DNA from: Aldehydirespirator sp963662645
Lineage (GTDB): Bacteria > Actinomycetota > Acidimicrobiia > Acidimicrobiales > Aldehydirespiratoraceae
Length of the DNA: 64,000 bases
Reading direction: 5' to 3'
Assembly (NCBI GenBank): GCA_963662645.2
Contig: OY759762.1
Coordinates: forward strand, 62,001-126,000
Shown: one piece after another, positions 56,299-63,949 of the stretch
Layout of the letters: every line of letters begins with the position of its first letter
How positions within the stretch are numbered: position 1 is the stretch's first letter
Position numbers and translations under genes: made by a program
The notes under the pieces: model-generated
The model's input: only the letters and a program-made list of their open reading frames with translations
Databases searched by the model: none
Told to the model about the DNA's origin: nothing

Positions 56299-57333
56299 TC
56301 AGGGGCGGAGGCGAATCTGGCCGGAGCCTTCGGTGGCCTCGCCGATGATGGCGGCCTCATGACCGGAGAGCCTCAACTCGGTCACCGCGGCCAGGCCGGC
56401 GTCGCGGCTGACCATGCCGAGCAGCAGGCCGCCTGAGGTCTGAGCGTCGGCCAGCAGCGTCACCGACACCTCGCCAACGTCGCCGGTGTCCAAGTGGGGA
56501 GACACCCAGTCGAGGTTGCGCTGCGTCCCGCCGGGAACGGTGCCCAGTGCGGCCAGCTCGCGTGCGCCCTGGATGATCGGAACGTCGCCGACGGAGACCT
56601 CCAGATCGACGCCCGACTCCTGGGCCATGCGCAGGCTGTGGCCCAGCAGGCCGAAGCCGGTCACATCGGTGGCGGCGGTGGCGCCATGCCGCATGGCGGC
56701 CGCGGCCGCCTTCTCGTTGGATCGGACCATCTCCGCGACGGCGCGATCCACTACGTCGGCGTGAGCCTCGGCCCGCTTGACGGCGGTCGAGATCACCCCG
56801 GTGCCGAGCGGCTTGGTCAGCACCAGCGCGTTCCCGGGGCGCAGCCCGGCGTTGGTGAGCATGCGCCCCGGGTCGACCTCGCCCACCACCGCCATCCCGT
56901 ACTTTGGCTCGGGATCGTCCACCGTGTGGCCGCCTCCCACCACGAAGCCGCTCGCTCGGGCCGCGTCCTCGCCCCCGGCCAGCACCTCGGCCAGCAGGTC
57001 GTTGGCCAGCTCCTCGGAGTTCCAGGCGACTAAGTTGAGCGCCAACAGGGGTCGCCCGCCCATGGCGAACACGTCGGAGACCGCGTTGGTGGCCGCGATG
57101 CGGCCCCATGTGCGCGCGTCGTCCACCACCGGCGTGATGAAGTCGGCGGTGAGCACCAGAGCCCGGCTGCGGCTGATTCGCCACACCGCGGCATCGTCGC
57201 CGGTGGCCAGGCCGACGATCAGCTCCGGCGGGGGATCAGGGGTCAGGCCGCGCACCACGTGCGCGAGATCGCCGGGGGCGATCTTGCAGGCTCAACCAGC
57301 GCCGTGGCTGTACTCAGTGAGCCTTCGGGCCAT
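56299..57333 (-). CDS. selD: Selenophosphate synthetase, UGA (Sec) at active site
   Basis: The 344-codon gene makes selenophosphate from selenide and ATP. From ATG 57333 (GAGAGGGGGG upstream) the product reads MARRLTEYSHGAG, then UGA at codon 14 (57294-57292), then ACKIAPGDLAHVVRGL. Known SelD proteins carry Cys or Sec exactly there (GxxCK or GxxUK), so the UGA is read as selenocysteine. Later motifs are GDDAAVW, ADFITPVVDDARTWGRI and GGGHTVDDPEPKYG. Calling the start at GTG 57258 would remove the catalytic segment. Recoding needs selA, selB and selC elsewhere, and a SECIS-like hairpin lies just after the UGA. Confidence 0.85.
57250..57283 (-). promoter_or_regulatory. SECIS-like hairpins downstream of the selD UGA
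   Basis: On the mRNA, GATCGCC-CCC-GGCGATC (57283-57267) begins 8 nt after the UGA, and GCGCAC-GTG-GTGCGC (57264-57250) begins 27 nt after it. Bacterial SECIS elements lie in this window. Which hairpin binds SelB cannot be decided. Confidence 0.5.
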
Positions 57334-57563
57334 CGCGGTCACCCCCCTCTCGTGCTTGCGGTTGCGAGGCCCCGCGGGACAGGGCCCGCAAGGACCGGAG
57401 TTCCCAGCAGAATAGGCGCAGCGTTCCAGCGCACCGGCGGACGGTGCGCCGCGAGTCGACTTGACGCGGCCGTACATCGTGAGCGCTCGTCGCACAGCCG
57501 CGGTGCCGCTCCGAGTGTCTGCTTGGCCTCAGGCAGGCAGGGAGCCGCCGGTAGGGTGCAGCC

Positions 57564-58622
57564 GTGAGCGTCGACCATCGGCTCCGGACCCGGGCTACGA
57601 AGCTATTCGGTGTCGACTACCCCATAGTCCAGACGGGGATGGGATGGGTGGCGGGACCGTCGCTGGTGACCGGTACCGCTGAGGCGGGCGGTCTGGGGAT
57701 CCTGGCCTCGGCCACCATGACCCTCGACGAGATGGCTGCGGCCATCGCCGAGGTCCGGTCCCGCACCGATCAGCCCTTTGGGGTGAACCTGCGCCCCGAC
57801 GCGGCCGACCTGGAGGACCGCGCCCGGTGTCTCGTGGACGTCGGCGTGCGGGTCGCCAGCTTCGCGGGGCCGCCGCCGGCGAGGGTGGTGCAGCGCCTGC
57901 AAGAAGGCGGCGTGCTGGTCATGCCGACCGTTGGCGCCCGCCGTCACGCCACCAAGATGGCCGAACTCGGCGCCGACGCAATCTTGTGCCAAGGCGGCGA
58001 GGGCGGCGGCCACACCGGCTCCGTGCCCACTTCGCTGCTGCTGCCCCAAGTGCTAGACGCGGTGGACGTGCCCGTGATCGCCGCGGGCGGGTTCCACGAC
58101 GGGCGGGGCCTGGCCGCGGCCCTGGCGTGGGGCGCCGACGCAGTGGCTATGGGTACCCGCTTCCTGCTCACGTCGGAGTCCAAGGTGCCCGACGAGGTCA
58201 AGGCGGTGTACCTCGGAACGCCGGTCACCGGCACCGTGGTGTCAAGCAGCATCGACGGCAAGCCGCAGAGGGTGATCCGCACCCGGCTGGTCGAGTCCCT
58301 CGAATCGGCCCGGGTCACCCGCCTGGCGCGGGCCGCGGTCAACGCATGGCGGTTCCGGGGCCTCACCGGCATGTCGATCCCCGCCATGCTGCGGGAAGGG
58401 CTGGCCATGCGGCGCGCTCAGGAATTGACCTGGAGCCAGATCGCGATGGCGGCCAACGCCCCCATGCTCACCCGAGCGACCATGGTCGACGGCGACATCG
58501 AGGCCGGCATCCTGCCAACCGGCCAGTGCGTCGGCGTGGTCGACGACCTGCCTACCTGTGCCGAACTGATCGAGCGGATCGTGGCCGAGGCCATCGCCGC
58601 CCTCGACCGGTTCGCCCCATAA
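57564..58622 (+). CDS. Nitronate monooxygenase / 2-nitropropane dioxygenase family
   Basis: The 352-residue FMN enzyme has YPIVQTGMGWVAGPSLV, AILCQGGEGGGHTG (family His and Gly loop), VIAAGGFHDGRGLAAALAWG and MGTRFLLTSES. It oxidises nitronates or a related substrate. GTG 57564 is 6 nt from TAGGGT (57552-57557), a leaderless start. The divergent gap 57334-57563 to selD holds a GCGCACC...GGTGCGC hairpin (57429-57449) and no tRNA-Sec. Confidence 0.87.
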   Translation: MSVDHRLRTRATKLFGVDYPIVQTGMGWVAGPSLVTGTAEAGGLGILASATMTLDEMAAAIAEVRSRTDQPFGVNLRPDAADLEDRARCLVDVGVRVASFAGPPPARVVQRLQEGGVLVMPTVGARRHATKMAELGADAILCQGGEGGGHTGSVPTSLLLPQVLDAVDVPVIAAGGFHDGRGLAAALAWGADAVAMGTRFLLTSESKVPDEVKAVYLGTPVTGTVVSSSIDGKPQRVIRTRLVESLESARVTRLARAAVNAWRFRGLTGMSIPAMLREGLAMRRAQELTWSQIAMAANAPMLTRATMVDGDIEAGILPTGQCVGVVDDLPTCAELIERIVAEAIAALDRFAP

Positions 58623-58702
58623 GTCCGGCGCGCAAACAGCGCTCGCCAGATGCCCGCGCGGGCCCTCCGGGTCCGGCGCGCATACAGCGCTCGCCAGATG
58701 CC
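58623..58702. repeat. Direct repeat, 32 bp, period 48
   Basis: GTCCGGCGCGCA(A/T)ACAGCGC followed by TCGCCAGATGCC occurs at 58623-58654 and 58671-58702. It follows the nitronate monooxygenase gene and can form GGCGCGC/GCGCTCGCC hairpins. Confidence 0.6.
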
Positions 58703-58792
58703 TGCAACGGAATTGGCAGCGCTCACGTCCCAAGCGGGCCTCGTGCGCTGCCAGTTCGGTGGGCCCCGCTCGCTGGGGTAGCGTCGCAGCCC

Positions 58793-59503
58793 ATGTGCGG
58801 TCGCTACGTGTCGGCCACCCCGCCGGACGAACTGGCCAAGTACTTCGGGGCGGCGGCCCCGCCCGCCGACCTCGCCCTGCCGCCCAATCACAACGTGGCC
58901 CCGACCCAGACCGTGTACGCGGTGCGTGAGCGGGCCGGCGACCGCAGTCTCGACCCGCTCCACTGGGGGCTGGTGCCGTTCTGGGCCAAGGATCCCAAGA
59001 TCGGCAACCGGATGATCAACGCTCGGGCCGAGACGGTGGCTCACAAGAACGCTTTCCGGGTGCCCTTCACCCGGCGGCGCTGCATCATCCCAGCCGACGG
59101 CTTCTATGAGTGGCAGCGGCTTGAGGACTCCAAGCGCAAGCAGCCCATGTTCATCAGCCGTCCCAACGGCGAGCCCTTCGCGTTCGCGGGCCTGTGGGAG
59201 AAGTGGCGCGACGACAACAACCTCGACTCCGACGGCGAGCCCTTGGAGTTGCACTCGTGCACCATCATCACCTGCGAGGCCAACGAGGCCATGGCCGAGG
59301 TGCACGACCGGATGCCGGTGGTGCTCCCGCCCGGTGCCTGGGACTTCTGGCTCGATCCCACCAACACCGACGCCGAGGCCGCAGCCGGCCTGCTCGTGCC
59401 CGCGCCGTCGAGCCTGATCAGGATGCACCCGGTGTCGACTGAGGTGAACAACGCCCGCAACAACGGCGCCCACCTCATCGAGCGAGCCGCGCTGCTCACC
59501 TGA
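58793..59503 (+). CDS. SOS-response-associated peptidase (YedK/HMCES family)
   Basis: The 236-residue protein shows the catalytic Cys2 in MCGRYV, NVAPTQ, RMINARAETV, ADGFYEW (Glu) and EVHDRMPV (His). It crosslinks to abasic sites in single-stranded DNA through Cys2 and protects them. The ATG must start the protein because Cys2 becomes the N-terminus after Met removal. TAGCGT is 8 nt upstream. Confidence 0.93.
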   Translation: MCGRYVSATPPDELAKYFGAAAPPADLALPPNHNVAPTQTVYAVRERAGDRSLDPLHWGLVPFWAKDPKIGNRMINARAETVAHKNAFRVPFTRRRCIIPADGFYEWQRLEDSKRKQPMFISRPNGEPFAFAGLWEKWRDDNNLDSDGEPLELHSCTIITCEANEAMAEVHDRMPVVLPPGAWDFWLDPTNTDAEAAAGLLVPAPSSLIRMHPVSTEVNNARNNGAHLIERAALLT

Positions 59504-59599
59504 GCGCTTGGCGCATCCGCCCAGCGTTGATCCGCCTGCACTTCGTCCGTGACGAGGTCATGACGCTGCGAGACAGCCGCGCGATGCGCGCGGCGCAGA

Positions 59600-60007
59600 T
59601 CAGTTTGGCTCGGCGAGATGCTCGCTCAGCAGGGCGGCCACCGCGTCCAGGTCGTCGGGGTCGGGGCTGGTGTCGGCGTGCGAGAAGTCGAGATGGGCCA
59701 TGGTGGAGATGGGTACGACGTGGACGTGCACATGGGGCACCTCGAAGCCGGCGATCATCAGGCCCACCCGGTCGGGGGCCAGTCCGGCGACCTGCTGGGC
59801 CGCCGCCACCCGGTGGGCCACCGCCATGAGGTGGGCCACGGTGTCGGCGTCAAGGTCCACCCAGTGGTCGACCTCCGCTCGGGGCACCACCAGCACATGA
59901 CCCCGGTTGAGGGGGCGCACATCCATGAACGCGACGCACGTGTCGTCTCGCCACACGAACCGGCCGGGTATCTCGCCGTCGATGATCCGGGTGAAGATTG
60001 ATGGCAT
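59600..60007 (-). CDS. HIT-family protein
   Basis: The 135-residue protein has IFTRIIDGEIPGRFVWRDD, HVLVVPRAEVDHWVDLD and the HIT motif HVHVHVVP. HIT proteins hydrolyse nucleotide phosphoanhydrides. ATG 60007 is preferred: TACGAT (60014-60019 on the minus strand) is 6 nt before it and the sequence starts at the usual place. Confidence 0.9.
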   Translation of the reverse strand: MPSIFTRIIDGEIPGRFVWRDDTCVAFMDVRPLNRGHVLVVPRAEVDHWVDLDADTVAHLMAVAHRVAAAQQVAGLAPDRVGLMIAGFEVPHVHVHVVPISTMAHLDFSHADTSPDPDDLDAVAALLSEHLAEPN

Positions 60008-60010
60008 CCG

Positions 60011-60125
60011 CTGATCGTAGACCGAGCAGAAGGATCGTCGGCGGAGGCGCTGATCGCAGGCCGGGCGGAGGATCGTCGACGGCGGTGCTGATCGCAGGCC
60101 GGGCGGAGGATCGTCGGCGGCGGCG
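60011..60125. repeat. 38-39-bp tandem repeat between HIT and CDP-alcohol transferase genes
   Basis: CTGATCG(T/C)AG units start at 60011, 60050 and 60088, and a fourth partial unit begins at 60126. The first unit contains the -10 box of the HIT gene (read leftward), the last contains the TAGGCT -10 box of the rightward gene. Confidence 0.75.
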
Positions 60126-60146
60126 CTGATCGTAGGCTGAACGGCC

Positions 60147-60749
60147 ATGGCAGCGCCGAACACCGGCGAGGACCGGATCCTCACGGTTCCCAACCTGATC
60201 TCGGCGGCCCGCCTCGCCTGCATCCCGTGGTTCCTGTGGCTGTTGTTCAGCTCCGGGGACCGCTGGGGGGCGGCGCTGCTGTGGGGCGCGCTGGGCGCCA
60301 CGGACTGGGTGGACGGCTGGTGGGCCCGCCGATTCGACTCGGTCAGCAAGGTCGGCAAGCTGCTCGATCCCATCACCGACCGGGCCGTGCTGCTGGTCGG
60401 CGTGATGGCGGTCGGCATCGACGGCTCGGTGCCCTGGTGGCTGGTGATCCTCACCCTCGCCCGGGAGGGCATCGTCGCCATTGTGGGGCTGGTGCTGCTG
60501 TCGCTGGGGGCCAAGCCGATCGACGTGACCTGGTGGGGCAAGTGCGCCACCTTCGGGCTGTACTTCTGCTTCCCCCTGCTGCTGGCCGGCGCCTCCGACA
60601 TCGCGGTGGCCGACGGCTTCCGGGTCGCGGGATGGGTGTGCGCAGTGCCCTCGCTGGTCTACAGCTACCTGTCGGCGGTGCAGTACATCCCGCTAGGCCG
60701 GGAGTCCCTGCGGCAGGCACGGGTCGAGCGCCAGGAGCACGCCTCGTGA
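60147..60749 (+). CDS. CDP-alcohol phosphatidyltransferase family protein
   Basis: The 200-residue membrane protein has the signature TDWVDGWWARRFDS with VSKVGKLLDPITD (Dx2DGx2ARx8Gx3Dx3D) and several transmembrane segments. It transfers a phosphatidyl group from CDP-diacylglycerol to an alcohol such as glycerol phosphate (PgsA) or inositol phosphate. The ATG follows TAGGCT by 8 nt. The TGA stop is the first base pairs of the 38-bp repeat array. Confidence 0.88.
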   Translation: MAAPNTGEDRILTVPNLISAARLACIPWFLWLLFSSGDRWGAALLWGALGATDWVDGWWARRFDSVSKVGKLLDPITDRAVLLVGVMAVGIDGSVPWWLVILTLAREGIVAIVGLVLLSLGAKPIDVTWWGKCATFGLYFCFPLLLAGASDIAVADGFRVAGWVCAVPSLVYSYLSAVQYIPLGRESLRQARVERQEHAS

Positions 60750-60912
60750 CTGTGCCGTGGCCGGGACGGCTTGAGGTGCCGCAATGACCGTGCCGTGGCC
60801 GGGACGGCTTGAGGTGCCGCAATGACCGTGCCGTGGCCGGGACGGCTTGAGGTGCCGCAATGACCGTGCCGTGGCCGGGACGGCTTTAGGTGCCGCAATG
60901 ACCGTGCCGTGG
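60747..60912 (+). repeat. 38-bp tandem repeat with start-stop overlaps
   Basis: Four complete 38-bp units start at 60747, 60785, 60823 and 60861, and a 14-nt partial fifth forms the first codons of the next gene. Units 2-4 each start with the end of ATGA, so each encodes a mini-frame MTVPWPGRLEVPQ that ends on the next ATGA. The real gene starts MTVPWGVW in the fifth. Confidence 0.8.
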
Positions 60913-61824
60913 GGAGTGTGGTTCGAGCCGACCCAGCCGGTGCGGCGGCTCGTGGAGCTGGCCCGACTGGGAGAGTCGCTGGGCGCCGAGATGTGTTTCG
61001 TGGCCGACGAGGGCACCGAGCGCGACGTCTATGTCGCCCTCACCGCCATTGTCGAAGCCACCGGGCTTACCGTCGCTCCGGCCATCACCAACCCCTTCAG
61101 CCGCCATCCGGTGGCCACCGCGGCGGCCATCGCCACGCTGGCCGAACTGGCCCCCGGGCGGGTCATGCACGGACTCGGCGTGGGCGGCAGCCGGGTCCTC
61201 CAGCCGCTCGGAATGGACCCCGAGCGCCCCTACACCGCCCTACGCGAGACGTTCGAACTCAACCGGCGACTGCTGGCGGGGGAGACGGTGGGGGACGCGT
61301 CCCTGCCCTGGTTCCGTCCCGACGAGCCCATGCCCATCGCAGTCGCCGGGAGAGGGCCGCGGGTGCAGCGCCTCGCGGCCGAGCACTCCGACTGCGTGAT
61401 CCTCTCCGCCGCGCCCCCTGCGCAACTCCCCGCCGCGGCAGAACGGATCCGGAGCTCGGGTTCTGCTCAGATCGCCTGGTCGGCCTACCTGGCCTACAGC
61501 GCGACGGAGCGGCGGCGGGTGCTGCCCCACTTCTCCTACATGGCGGTGGACGCCCCCGCCGACGTCAGGCGGGCCGACGGCCTGGACGACGCCACCACCG
61601 CCGAAGTCCGCCGCCTGATGCTGGCCGGACGCATGGACAAGGCAGCCGAACTGCTGCCCGACGCCCTAGTCGACCGCTACGGCGTGGCCGGCACCCCCGC
61701 CCAGGTCTCAGCCCAGATCGGCAAACTCCGCCACTGCTTCGACATCTTCATGCTCCCCATGAACGACGAGCTCACCTCAGCCGACCACATCCGCCAAAGC
61801 GCCGAGATCTTCGCGGCCGCCTAG
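60898..61824 (+). CDS. LLM-class (F420-dependent type) oxidoreductase
   Basis: The 308-residue protein has the luciferase-like barrel: VWFEPTQPVRRLVELARLGE, AEMCFVADEGTERDVYVAL, LAPGRVMHGLGVGGSRVLQP and VAGRGPRVQRLAAEHSDCVI. Actinobacterial members use F420. The ATG at 60898 follows the repeat; an upstream start at 60847 would lie in the repeats. The substrate is unknown. Confidence 0.87.
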   Translation: MTVPWGVWFEPTQPVRRLVELARLGESLGAEMCFVADEGTERDVYVALTAIVEATGLTVAPAITNPFSRHPVATAAAIATLAELAPGRVMHGLGVGGSRVLQPLGMDPERPYTALRETFELNRRLLAGETVGDASLPWFRPDEPMPIAVAGRGPRVQRLAAEHSDCVILSAAPPAQLPAAAERIRSSGSAQIAWSAYLAYSATERRRVLPHFSYMAVDAPADVRRADGLDDATTAEVRRLMLAGRMDKAAELLPDALVDRYGVAGTPAQVSAQIGKLRHCFDIFMLPMNDELTSADHIRQSAEIFAAA

Positions 61825-61847
61825 ACCTCGCCCTCCGTCCGCCGATT

Positions 61848-61995
61848 TCTCGGTGGCGTTTTGCGTATCCAGCGCGCAATACCAAACCGAGATTCCGTGC
61901 GTCGGTTTCTCGGTGGCGTTTTGCGTATCCAGCGCGCAATACCAAACCGAGATTCCCTCCGCCGATTTTCTGGGGGCGTTTGTGTGCTCCCAGCC
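61848..61995. repeat. Tandem hairpin repeats, type B
   Basis: Two units of 60 bp (61848 and 61908) carry arms TCTCGG and CCGAGA around TTTTGCGTATCCAGCGCGCA; a third, degenerate unit starts near 61965. They resemble the type A units at 49.2 kb. They lie in the 311-bp convergent gap between the LLM gene and the CMD-like gene. Confidence 0.7.
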
Positions 61996-62050
61996 AAGGA
62001 ACAGTCCGAGCACCGGACGCCGCCCGTCCGGCCAGGCCGGGGGGTGGCGA

Positions 62051-62116
62051 CGGGTCCGGGCGACCGACAATGGGGCGAAGCCCCGTCGGTCGGACGGAGC
62101 CCGGCGACAGGACCCG
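62051..62116. other. Long imperfect stem-loop, possible terminator or RNA structure
   Basis: Nested arms are seen: CGGGTCC/GGACCCG (62051, 62110), CGACCGAC/GTCGGTCG (62061, 62085) and an inner GGGGC-GAA-GCCCC. The GCGAAGC apex is a very stable mini-hairpin. It lies beside the CMD-like gene, convergent with the LLM gene. Confidence 0.45.
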
Positions 62117-62135
62117 CCGGCCGGGAAAGCCCACT

Positions 62136-62714
62136 CTAGGAATGAGGAATGGCCGAGTATGCGGGAAAGTCCGGATCCACGACGGAATGGATCCCCAACC
62201 CCATGGCGACCCGGTTCACGTAGTTGAGGTGAGCGCACTGGGCGTTGGCGTCCACGATGTCTAGGTCGTCGAAGCCCGCAGCCCGCAGCTCCTCGACGTC
62301 GGCCTCGGTCACCGCGGCGGGCGAGCGGGTGAGCTTCGCCGCGTAGCGCACCACGGCCGCGTCGGCAGGCGACAGTTCCAGCGACTCGAAGCAGTCGGGG
62401 TCGGCGGCCAGCTTGGCGATGGCCTCGTCGTCGAGCCCGGTCTGGCGCAGCTTGATCGTGACCTGGCTCATGCAGTGCACCGTGCCGTTGATGGCCGAGG
62501 TCACGAAGCTGATCAGGTTGCGCTGGTGGGGCGTGAGCCGCGACGGGCACTTCTCGGTGGCCGCGTACAGGTCGAGGCGGGCCGCCACCAGCGCAGGGTG
62601 CAGCGATCCGGCCATGGTCATCTCGGTGGGCTCGCCCAGCGCTCGGGCCTGGCGGTCGTAGTGAGCCCTCAACTCGCCCTCAGCCTCGTCGTATGGAATC
62701 GTGGAGATCCACAT
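62136..62714 (-). CDS. AhpD/carboxymuconolactone decarboxylase-like protein
   Basis: The 192-residue protein has the helical CMD fold: LTPHQRNLISFVTSAINGTV, HCMSQVTIKLRQTGLDD, and a final DANAQCAHLNYVNRVAMGLG. Functional CMD peroxidases have CxxC with a nearby His; here the motif reads NGTVHCMSQ, with only one Cys, so redox cycling is doubtful. It is divergent from the LLM gene at 62750. Confidence 0.75.
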   Translation of the reverse strand: MWISTIPYDEAEGELRAHYDRQARALGEPTEMTMAGSLHPALVAARLDLYAATEKCPSRLTPHQRNLISFVTSAINGTVHCMSQVTIKLRQTGLDDEAIAKLAADPDCFESLELSPADAAVVRYAAKLTRSPAAVTEADVEELRAAGFDDLDIVDANAQCAHLNYVNRVAMGLGIHSVVDPDFPAYSAIPHS

Positions 62715-62749
62715 TCGCAGCTCCTGTCGCCGTGACGATCGTGAGGAAG

Positions 62750-63769
62750 ATGAACGGGTTCCGAGGCCTGGGCCTTTCGCTGTCGAACGAGGATCCCGTC
62801 GCCGACACGCTAGCCGTGGTGGCCGCGGCGGACCGTCTCGGCTTCGAGGAGGTGTCGCTCCCGGAGAGCCGGCTGTTCAACTCGGTGATGCCGGTGGCCG
62901 CTGCGGCCCTGCAGGCCACCGAGCGGGTCACCGTGCGCATCGGGGTGGCCAACCCGGTGTTCCGCAACCCGGTGCTGCTGGCCCTCGAAGCGGCCACGCT
63001 GGCCGACATCGGACCGGGCCGGCTGCGCTACGGGCTGGGCGCGGCGGAGTGGACGGTCAGGCGCTTCGGGATGGACCCGCCCGGCTGGCGCCCCCTGACC
63101 AACACGGTGGAGGCGGTGCGCACAGTGCGCCGCCTCACGGCCGGCCAGGAGCTGGACTTCGTGCCGACGACGTTCCCGGTGGCGCCGGGGCTCCGCTTGG
63201 ATCGGCCTCCGCCGGAGCCGGTGCCGGTGGACGTGGGCGCGGTCAGCCGGCGGATGATGGAGGTCTCGGGGGAGTTCGCCGACGGCGTCCAGCTCGGGGC
63301 GATCACCAGCGTCGGCTACACCCGCTGGGCCCGCCAGCGGCTCGCAGCCGGCGCGCAGCGAGCCGGCCGCAACGTCGACGATCTGCTGCTGAGCGCAAAC
63401 GTTCTCGCCAGCGTCGGCCCGGACCGCAGAGAGGCCCGCAACGCGGTCAAGGAGGTGCTCGCCTACTACCTGGCCCGCGTCGAGGGTGTGGTGGTCGATG
63501 AGGCCGGCGCCGACCCCGAGGCGGTGGCCGCGGTCCGGGCCGCGGTCGCCGAGGGTGGCGAGCTGGCCGGCGCCGCAGTCCTCAGCGACAGTCTCGTGGA
63601 CGTATTCGGGGTGGCGGGCACTCCCGAGGACGTGATCGAGGGGCTCCTGGCCTTCGGGGACGCTGGCCTCGACCTGCCGCTGGCCTGGTACACGTTCGGA
63701 CCCGACCGCGACGCCGGAATCCGCCTGCTGGCCGAACAGGTCCGCCCCGCCGTGGTGAGGGGCGACTAG
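62750..63769 (+). CDS. LLM-class flavin-dependent oxidoreductase
   Basis: The 339-residue protein has FRGLGLSLSNEDPVADTLA, RLGFEEVSLPESRLFNSV, DIGPGRLRYGLGAAEWTVRR and VSGEFADGVQLGAITSVGY. It is a second luciferase-like, probably F420-linked enzyme. GTG 62732 and 62741 and ATG 62750 share the frame; I use the ATG as it starts the first strand. The start region is divergent from the CMD-like gene. Confidence 0.83.
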   Translation: MNGFRGLGLSLSNEDPVADTLAVVAAADRLGFEEVSLPESRLFNSVMPVAAAALQATERVTVRIGVANPVFRNPVLLALEAATLADIGPGRLRYGLGAAEWTVRRFGMDPPGWRPLTNTVEAVRTVRRLTAGQELDFVPTTFPVAPGLRLDRPPPEPVPVDVGAVSRRMMEVSGEFADGVQLGAITSVGYTRWARQRLAAGAQRAGRNVDDLLLSANVLASVGPDRREARNAVKEVLAYYLARVEGVVVDEAGADPEAVAAVRAAVAEGGELAGAAVLSDSLVDVFGVAGTPEDVIEGLLAFGDAGLDLPLAWYTFGPDRDAGIRLLAEQVRPAVVRGD

Positions 63770-63814
63770 GCCCGCCAGGCACAGCAGGCACAGTCGCGGC
63801 CGAGTCCTCGCAAT

Positions 63815-63845
63815 TCTTGGGCATGGCTCCTGGAGTCCGCCAAGA
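63815..63845. repeat. Hairpin related to type A repeats
   Basis: TCTTGG (63815-63820) and CCAAGA (63840-63845) enclose GCTCCTGGAGTCCG. The layout matches the type A units and lies between the LLM gene and the sulfurtransferase. Confidence 0.35.
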
Positions 63846-63949
63846 TTCCCGGGCGAGGCGGGCGCGGCAATGCGAGGCGCGCCCGGCTTGTGACTGCTGC
63901 CGGGGCGCCGCGCCGTGCGAGGATGCCTGCACTGTGCGAAGCTGAGCCC

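Noticed and set aside
56299..57258. selD starting at GTG 57258
   Set aside because: This start leaves out the catalytic Sec/Cys segment; reading through the UGA from 57333 gives the complete family N-terminus.
57334..57563. tRNA-Sec gene beside selD
   Set aside because: I looked for a TCA anticodon arm and a long variable arm in both strands and found none; only an unrelated hairpin is present.
60747..60912. CRISPR array
   Set aside because: The 38-bp units follow each other with no spacers, contain start and stop codons and no cas gene is present.
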